Assembly (NCBI GenBank): GCA_026874595.1
Contig: CM049308.1
Location: forward strand, 46,135,327-46,199,326
Origin: Sipunculus nudus
Taxonomy: Eukaryota; Annelida; Sipuncula; Golfingiida; Sipunculidae
Length of the DNA stretch: 64,000 nt
Direction: 5' to 3'
Below, piece after piece: positions 60,004 to 64,000 of this stretch. Both the position numbers and the translations under genes were made by a program. The notes below the pieces were generated by a model that had not been told where the DNA came from, did no database searches, and was given only the letters and a program-made list of their open reading frames with translations. Each line of letters opens with the position of its first letter. The stretch's first letter is position 1.

Positions 60004-60654
60004 ATGTGTTTTGAAGAGGACGAGGTGTACCGGCCCTGTTCTGGGCGGAACCCTTTAGTTCCACTGAACTTGGCTCGGTGTGAACAATGTGAGTTACCGT
60101 TGTATGTTACTTGTCGGGGCCATTGTTGCGACTGTACGTGTCGTTCTGTGGACCTGGGTCCCATCAAGAACCCCTCGTGTGAAAAGTGCGGGTCACCCAA
60201 AGTGGCGCGATGTAAATGTCATTGTTGCACTTGCGCTCGTAAGAGTTATGATTTTGTGGGAAAATTCGAGGCTGACGAGGCGGCCTGGGCTGCTGGTGTT
60301 ATAACAGAGAGGGAACTCGACTGTCGCCCAGAAGGTCTGAGTCAGCTGGATGAAGATTTACTGTTGATGACCCCACCCAGCAGCCCGAAACGTCAGTCTC
60401 CTGCTACTACCCTTCCGCTACCCTTACGGATTCGTTTACCCTCACCTGTGAAGGAAGTCGGTGAGCTGACTCCGACACCATCGCCACCATTACCACCGAC
60501 GAACCCCGTGCCCGTGGTTGAAAGGTCACGGCGCAGGCGTAAACGAGGGGGTCGGAATCACAGGAGGCAGCGCGAGAACGCTATAAAAGCGATACGTGAA
60601 ACTGCCGGTGCAGCATATCATCAGCGGTTATGCTTCCGGCAACACCTAACATGA
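60004..60654 (+). CDS. Cys/His-rich two-repeat protein with basic C-terminus (virus-like cluster)
   Basis: A 216-aa protein from the ATG at 60004. Residues 26-46 and 59-77 are two similar putative metal-binding repeats: Cys-x2-Cys-x7-Cys followed by a HisCysCys-x-Cys cluster (Cys26, 29, 37, 41, 42, 44, 46 with His40; Cys59, 62, 70, 72, 74, 75, 77 with His73). The middle is acidic (residues ~85-120), then Ser/Pro-rich with SSPKRQSP-type sites, and near residue 172 an Arg/Lys-rich segment (SRRRRKRGGRNHRRQR) that should act as a nuclear signal or bind nucleic acid. No family is recognised. A regulatory or genome-binding protein is an inference. Its last 25 bases overlap the next gene. Confidence 0.75.
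   Translation: MCFEEDEVYRPCSGRNPLVPLNLARCEQCELPLYVTCRGHCCDCTCRSVDLGPIKNPSCEKCGSPKVARCKCHCCTCARKSYDFVGKFEADEAAWAAGVITERELDCRPEGLSQLDEDLLLMTPPSSPKRQSPATTLPLPLRIRLPSPVKEVGELTPTPSPPLPPTNPVPVVERSRRRRKRGGRNHRRQRENAIKAIRETAGAAYHQRLCFRQHLT
60582..60588 (+). promoter_or_regulatory. Possible internal TATA box for the gene at 60630
   Basis: TATAAAA lies within the end of the preceding coding sequence, about 30-37 bases upstream of a TCATCAG stretch (60618-60624) that could be an initiator, and 48 bases before the ATG at 60630. The next in-frame ATG is at 60651. As it is embedded in coding sequence, chance cannot be excluded. Confidence 0.3.
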
Positions 60655-61076
60655 ATCAGTATAACCACGAAATGCTTCCCCTACCCCCTCCGCCTACGTC
60701 TATACCTATGGAGAACATGAGAAGGGGTGGTTATTCGAAAGGGTTCAACATGGGTCCTACATTTTGTGTCGCTGGTAGCGACGCCGGGATGAAGAACCAC
60801 GACGAGTCACGGCAGGTGCGCACTGACTGCGGTGTTTTCACGTGCAGGTGTTGTCAAGGGAAAGGTGTGGTAGCTAGGAAGCCTGGCCCCCCACCAGCCG
60901 TGCAGAACGCGAACCGTGAGTACACGGGTAGTGTGTCCACGTTCGAGGCCAGGCCAGGTGACCGACCTGCTACACCCGCCGCGCTTGAGCTGTTCAGTGG
61001 TTTAGGCAGTGGAATCAACACAGGTGGGGAAATGTTTAAGCGTGATGATGTGGGCAAGCACACGCATCTGTTTTGA
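60630..61076 (+). CDS. Small Pro/Gly-rich protein with a CxCC motif (virus-like cluster)
   Basis: A 148-aa ORF in a different frame from the preceding gene, overlapping its end by 25 bases. The N-terminus is rich in Pro, Met and Asn (LPLPPPPTSIP), the centre has DCGVFTCRCCQGKGV (Cys near residues 67, 71, 73, 74) and the C-terminus has ALELFSGLGSGINTGG. No family is recognised. The Cys cluster echoes that of the upstream protein but has too few ligands for a complete repeat. The overlap and same strand suggest a real gene. It ends 7 bases before the TATA box of the next. Confidence 0.6.
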   Translation: MLPATPNMNQYNHEMLPLPPPPTSIPMENMRRGGYSKGFNMGPTFCVAGSDAGMKNHDESRQVRTDCGVFTCRCCQGKGVVARKPGPPPAVQNANREYTGSVSTFEARPGDRPATPAALELFSGLGSGINTGGEMFKRDDVGKHTHLF

Positions 61077-61083
61077 GAGCGGG

Positions 61084-61118
61084 TATATAAAGAGACGCTG
61101 CGTGTGCGTCGCTTCAGT
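61084..61118 (+). promoter_or_regulatory. TATA box plus initiator
   Basis: TATATAA at 61084-61090 is followed 32 bases later by TTCAGTT (A at 61116), a good match to an arthropod/invertebrate-type TCAGT initiator. The predicted start lies 32 bases ahead of the ATG at 61148. This is the clearest core promoter of the window. Confidence 0.6.
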
Positions 61119-61147
61119 TGTATCGTTTTGTGACCAGTGCTACAGAC

Positions 61148-61369
61148 ATGTCCAGTACCTTCCTGGCCGTTGCAGACGGATTGATATTTTTGGCCGTGGC
61201 GCCTCTCTACCTCCCTTTGTTGGGGTGTCTGATCCTTAAAGATAAGATTCAGAGCGGTAGTTTCACGTGGGATAAAGTGAAACGAAAGCTGGGATTTTTC
61301 CGCTGTTGCTGTCGTGTTCCCCAGGAAGATGTGAGAGATGCAGGTGGCAGGGAACCGGGAGCATTATAA
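61148..61369 (+). CDS. Small single-span membrane protein with Cys triplet (virus-like cluster)
   Basis: 73 aa from the ATG at 61148, the first ATG after the predicted transcription start (the frame is open upstream only from a TTG). Residues ~5-31 form a hydrophobic membrane segment (LAVADGLIFLAVAPLYLPLLG), followed by a basic amphipathic stretch (KDKIQSG..WDKVKRKLGFF) and Cys-Cys-Cys near residue 52-54, a likely palmitoylation site. Type III or tail-side topology cannot be told. Its own promoter upstream and poly(A) signal at 61496 make it a separate transcription unit. No family recognised. Confidence 0.65.
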   Translation: MSSTFLAVADGLIFLAVAPLYLPLLGCLILKDKIQSGSFTWDKVKRKLGFFRCCCRVPQEDVRDAGGREPGAL

Positions 61370-61393
61370 AAAAACTGTGTTGGCAATTGACAA

Positions 61394-61411
61394 GCGTGTA
61401 TTCAAACACGC
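61394..61411 (+). other. Short hairpin in the 3' untranslated region
   Basis: GCGTGT-ATTCAA-ACACGC is a perfect 6-bp stem with a 6-nt loop, between the stop at 61369 and the poly(A) signal. It may stabilise or mark the 3' end of the transcript; chance is possible. Confidence 0.35.
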
Positions 61412-61495
61412 ACTGTTTGGCTATTGTTGTGGCTATTTTGTTTTAATTATACCATCTCCCCTCCACATAATGAATACTCTGCCTGTTGATTATAC

Positions 61496-61501
61496 AATAA
61501 A
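61496..61501 (+). terminator. Poly(A) signal AATAAA with GT-rich downstream element
   Basis: AATAAA is followed about 20-45 bases later by TTGTTTTGTCG and TTTTTGGTGTGT, the usual GT-rich element. It would end the transcript of the membrane-protein gene at 61148. The GT-rich run also overlaps the start of the next ORF and ends in a splice-acceptor-like TGTGTAG. Confidence 0.55.
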
Positions 61502-61563
61502 AGGGTAAAATGTTATTTTCTTGTTTTGTCGTGTTTTTGGTGTGTAGCAATTGCAAAGTGCAC

Positions 61564-61770
61564 ATGGCGAAACGCAAGAGAAAGGCAAGCAAGGGTGTGA
61601 GAAAGCAAACCAAAGGTTTGAGAAAGACGCAAAAGGGAGGTATATTACCCTTTTTACCCTTACTGTTAGCTGCCGCGCCTGCCATCGGGAAAGCTGTCGC
61701 GTTGGGGGCTGCCGGTGGGGCCACGTCTTACGGCGACACCAAAGCTTTACAGGCTGCGGTGGGGCGGTAG
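61564..61770 (+). CDS. Basic, hydrophobic pX-like core/membrane-active protein (virus-like cluster)
   Basis: 68 aa from the ATG at 61564 (good context CACATGG); the frame also opens at the ATG at 61510, which would add 18 hydrophobic residues. Residues 1-24 are very basic (KRKRKASKG, KKTKGLRKTQK type), then a Gly-Gly and a hydrophobic stretch (ILPFLPLLLAAAPAIG, residues 27-42), then a Gly/Ala-rich segment. A basic head, GG, and hydrophobic Pro-containing tail is the layout of adenovirus pX (mu precursor) and the pX-like proteins of adintoviruses and Polinton-like viruses, which sit in the virion core. Assignment is by pattern only. A Gly-Gly-Xaa processing site cannot be confirmed. Confidence 0.55.
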   Translation: MAKRKRKASKGVRKQTKGLRKTQKGGILPFLPLLLAAAPAIGKAVALGAAGGATSYGDTKALQAAVGR

Positions 61771-61828
61771 ACGGACAATTTGAGTTCCCAAATGTATATA
61801 TTCTCATTAGATACTCTCTAAAGCAAAA

Positions 61829-62077
61829 ATGTTGTCACGTGAATCTGAAACAGAAACGACCAGTCAGGCCAGCTTTGCACAGCAGATGAACCGGCGTTCG
61901 TTTGCGATGTTTTGCTGTACAATTTTCGTGATCGCCTTTGTCGTGGTAGCGTCAGTGGTGAACTTGTCTTTAAACGGTATTGAGGGCGAAGGTCGCGATA
62001 TCTGGATATCGTTGCTGTTTACGTGTTTGGGCGTATTGTTCCCGACACCTAAGATCCGTAAAGACCGAAAGCCGTAA
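61829..62077 (+). CDS. Two-span membrane protein, stop overlapping next start (virus-like cluster)
   Basis: 82 aa from the ATG at 61829. Residues 1-24 are polar; residues 27-48 (FCCTIFVIAFVVVASVV) and 58-72 (IWISLLFTCLGVLFP) are membrane spans with a short acidic loop between, and the tail is basic (PKIRKDRKP). The arrangement ...W-x-x-L-L-x-x-x-L-G-x-x-x-P-x-P-K is one I recall from small proteins beside F54H12.2-like genes in aquatic invertebrates; this is memory, not a search. The stop TAA (62075-62077) shares its final A with the ATG of the next gene (TAATG), allowing termination-reinitiation. Confidence 0.65.
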   Translation: MLSRESETETTSQASFAQQMNRRSFAMFCCTIFVIAFVVVASVVNLSLNGIEGEGRDIWISLLFTCLGVLFPTPKIRKDRKP

Positions 62078-62991
62078 TGCTCTCTGTGGAAGGGGAGGAG
62101 GACGAGCACCTCCTGGTCATGCCTTCTGACGCCGATAAAGAACAGCACCCAAACAACACAGCAGCAGAATTTAAAGTCAGTCTGAGGCAACCCATCCATT
62201 TACATTCGGAGAAAAGATGGGAGATCGCATTGGTGAAACTGTACGTTCCGAGGCAGGTGCCACAGCCTATCATCCCGATAACCTTCGACATCTTTTACCT
62301 CTGGGAACTGCCAGAAGGTGCCCTAACCAGCCCTAAATCGAGCACCCATTCTTTCGAGGTGACAGGACGGCAAAGCATGATCACGGATTTGACGAGGTAT
62401 TTTGACATGGCCGCCAAGTCAGGTCTCCATTCCGATGCCGTCGAATACATGAAGAACAACACCGTTTCTAACGTGCCCCAAGGGTTGAACATGGAGCGCG
62501 TGGGTACAAACCAACTGCGGATCCGATGGGTGTTAGCCGGCAAGTTCGTGGATGTCACATGTTACCGTATCCCGCCCATCATTATTGATTTCGGAGAAGT
62601 GTTCCCGAAGCTGGTGTCTCTGCCACAGAGACGGGTGGAGCTGGCTCAGTTTATGGGCCCCGAGAAATTGTTGACGGGTGGGTCTTCGTATTATTTTAAA
62701 TTACGTATCATAACGGGAGGTGATGTGATAAGTACCTATTTCCAAGCATTCGAGAGTAGGCAAGAGGAGAAGACGTTTTATCTTCCCAAACAAACGACTG
62801 CTGGTTTCGGTGCTATGTTTAACATGATCATGAAAGATGTGTACACCCATCCTGAGAAGTACGGGTTTGCTCCTGTCATGAAAGGGCGTACGGAAGCCCG
62901 TTACACACAGGGTGAAGACTGGGTGCAGATGAGGGTGGGCTGTTCGTTTCAGAAGGTGGGGATTTCAAACATTTCCACTTACCGTCATTAA
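62077..62991 (+). CDS. Candidate virion structural protein, 304 aa (virus-like cluster)
   Basis: A clean 304-aa ORF. Near residues 16-58 it has the pattern PSD...PNNTAAEFKVSL..PI...WEIALVKLYVP: Asn-Asn-Thr (26-28), Phe32, Leu36, Trp48-Glu-Ile-Ala-Leu52. This pattern marks a family of metazoan proteins of mobile-element origin (often annotated F54H12.2-like or beside such genes), to which a jelly-roll-like structural fold has been attributed. The remainder is beta-rich by eye with no long helices or membrane spans. Later segments (FYLPKQTTAGFGAMFNMIM, residues ~252-270) match the usual LP-x-x-x-Y...L...aN region of that family. A capsid, penton or spike role is inference. Translation is probably coupled to the upstream gene through TAATG. 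Confidence 0.65.
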   Translation: MLSVEGEEDEHLLVMPSDADKEQHPNNTAAEFKVSLRQPIHLHSEKRWEIALVKLYVPRQVPQPIIPITFDIFYLWELPEGALTSPKSSTHSFEVTGRQSMITDLTRYFDMAAKSGLHSDAVEYMKNNTVSNVPQGLNMERVGTNQLRIRWVLAGKFVDVTCYRIPPIIIDFGEVFPKLVSLPQRRVELAQFMGPEKLLTGGSSYYFKLRIITGGDVISTYFQAFESRQEEKTFYLPKQTTAGFGAMFNMIMKDVYTHPEKYGFAPVMKGRTEARYTQGEDWVQMRVGCSFQKVGISNISTYRH

Positions 62992-63072
62992 GAGACCACT
63001 TCTTATTCAAGATTGCGATTTATCTTCAGCCACGCCCTGGCTTCAGCGTTAAGGTTGCACCCTGACCCGGGG

Positions 63073-63273
63073 ATGGAAGTGGAATGGGACTTCCGGGAGA
63101 AGCAGTCATTGGCGAAGTCGGCTTGGGACAAGGGCGGTGACAGGATTTACGACGTGCCCCACAGTATTTCCAGTGAATACATTAAGAGGTCAGAGTACTC
63201 TCAGACCAAGTCGAAAGCAAGCAACGGGAATTTAAAATATTTTTTCGACTGGGAGGCGGATTATTTCATATAG
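63073..63273 (+). CDS. Small acidic/aromatic ORF (virus-like cluster)
   Basis: 66 aa from the ATG at 63073; the frame is open further upstream only from a TTG at 63013. It is rich in Trp, Tyr, Asp, Lys and Ser (MEVEWDFREK ... YFFDWEADYF) and has no family I recognise. It lies between two structural-type genes, 81 bases after the former and 18 bases before the latter, on the same strand. A splice-acceptor-like TTTATCTTCAG precedes the extended frame at 63017-63028, so the true 5' end might come from elsewhere. Confidence 0.45.
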   Translation: MEVEWDFREKQSLAKSAWDKGGDRIYDVPHSISSEYIKRSEYSQTKSKASNGNLKYFFDWEADYFI

Positions 63274-63291
63274 ACACACAGGTTAGAGGGG

Positions 63292-64000
63292 ATGGAGCCG
63301 AAGGGCAAGAAAACCACCGACTACATCCGCATGGACGCTGAAAGATATCAGCTCACCGGGACGTTGTTCAGTCGCGATATCCCCAAGTTTGAAACTGACG
63401 ATCAGGTGTGGGTAAAAGTGAAGATGGAGGACACGTTGCAAGAAGGGCACGACGTGATCCGAGCTCTAGAGCGGCGGGACGAGATCCCTTCCTCTGGCGT
63501 GAGTGCTTCTGACGTGGTGGACGTGCCCGTGTTAGTGCCCGAATACCGCCCCTTGACGGCTGGCAAACGGAAACTGGACCAGGTGTCAATCCGGTTGGAG
63601 GATGAGTACGGGAAGAAGTTACGGTTCACTGACGGGGGGTTTTCAGGCGTGAGTTTGCATTTGAAGACGGTCCCTCTCCTGTCCCCAGAGCACATACACC
63701 TTTTAGTACCTTGCGACGTCCTGTACACTTTGCCTCACCTTAAGGACATTTACATCCAGAACAAGTACGTGGCGGGTATTACCAGTTTAAAACTGCCCAG
63801 GACGTACGTGAACGTGAAGGAGAAGGAATATGTCGTCACCGTGAAAAGGAAGAAAGCGGGCGAGGAGGATCAGATCTTGACGGAATATTGGTTGCCAGAA
63901 GGGCAATACCTGAACGAAAGTTTAGTGCAAGCCGTGAGCGTCGCGGTGGACCAGATGGGCGAGGAAGGGTTTTGTACGGGGATGCCATGCACACCCAGGT
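63292..64000 (+). CDS. Large ORF running off the window, candidate structural protein (virus-like cluster)
   Basis: From the ATG at 63292 the frame stays open for 236 codons to the end of the window with no stop, so only its N-terminal part is seen. Context GGGGATGG is good. The sequence is charged and beta-rich: DQVWVKVKMED near residues 40-50, a poly-charged turn, HLKTVPLLS near 125, LVPCDVLYTLPHL near 140, and YWLPEGQYLNESLVQAVS near 205. The last segment again follows the LP-x-G-x-Y-x-x-x-x-L-x-x-A pattern seen in the 62077 protein, suggesting a related fold. Spacing and strand fit an operon-like late cluster. No catalytic motif is visible; capsid or capsid-associated function is inference. 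Confidence 0.7.
   Translation, partial: MEPKGKKTTDYIRMDAERYQLTGTLFSRDIPKFETDDQVWVKVKMEDTLQEGHDVIRALERRDEIPSSGVSASDVVDVPVLVPEYRPLTAGKRKLDQVSIRLEDEYGKKLRFTDGGFSGVSLHLKTVPLLSPEHIHLLVPCDVLYTLPHLKDIYIQNKYVAGITSLKLPRTYVNVKEKEYVVTVKRKKAGEEDQILTEYWLPEGQYLNESLVQAVSVAVDQMGEEGFCTGMPCTPR

Noticed and set aside
60295-60330. LxCxE (retinoblastoma-binding) motif in the Cys/His-rich protein
   Set aside because: The sequence reads ELDCRPEG: the Glu is one position too far, so the motif is not met.
60980-61050. DNA cytosine methyltransferase motif I (LELFSGLGSG) in the 148-aa protein
   Set aside because: Only a short resemblance near the C-terminus, with no other methyltransferase motif and too little sequence after it.
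63013-63072. N-terminal extension of the 66-aa ORF
   Set aside because: It depends on a TTG start; the first ATG is at 63073, so the shorter form is preferred unless splicing supplies the 5' part.

Overview
The window looks like AT-rich, repeat-dominated nuclear DNA of an invertebrate animal, probably marine. It has no recognisable host gene. It holds several families of decayed Ty3/Gypsy elements, a Penelope-like element with a hammerhead ribozyme, tRNA-derived SINEs, minisatellites, long (AT)n tracts and one compact virus-like gene cluster. The phylum cannot be fixed from the sequence.

Layout. 1-~7990: first copy of a segmental duplication whose second copy is at 47637-~55420. Each copy carries the 3' end of a retroviral-type env, an LTR-like fragment, a ~235-bp tandem repeat, a complete ~1-kb terminal-inverted-repeat transposon and the start of a minisatellite. 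7110-11490: 76-bp minisatellite. 11494-15082: 5'-truncated chromodomain Gypsy element A (minus strand). 15083-17720: unassigned DNA with SINEs. 17721-31198: chromodomain Gypsy element B (minus strand), both LTRs present, its reverse transcriptase split by ~7.1 kb of another Gypsy-like element (C) that contains an exact 2968-bp tandem duplication. 33410-33790: LINE fragment. ~35270-39905: Gypsy element with the rare order protease-integrase-RT-RNase H (Gmr1 type), minus strand. 41182-47935: decayed env-bearing Gypsy/errantivirus-like element D (plus strand) with an extra CCHC zinc knuckle between integrase and env. 55421-58390: simple and tandem repeats. 58395-59178: Penelope-like 3' remnant with a GIY-YIG endonuclease end and a hammerhead ribozyme.

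59218-64000 is the most interesting part. It is visibly richer in G+C, intron-poor and tightly packed on one strand: 72-74-bp promoter-like tandem repeats, a protein with two Cys/His repeats, a Cys-containing protein overlapping it, a small membrane protein with its own TATA box, initiator and poly(A) signal, a basic-plus-hydrophobic protein like adenovirus pX, a two-span membrane protein whose stop overlaps the next start (TAATG), a 304-aa structural-type protein, a small acidic/aromatic ORF, and a large ORF that runs off the window. I read it as the late/structural half of an integrated adintovirus/Polinton-like DNA virus or a related undescribed element. No polymerase, integrase, ATPase or major capsid gene is visible, so the assignment depends on sequence beyond 64000.

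Family assignments rest on motifs read by eye. No database search was possible.
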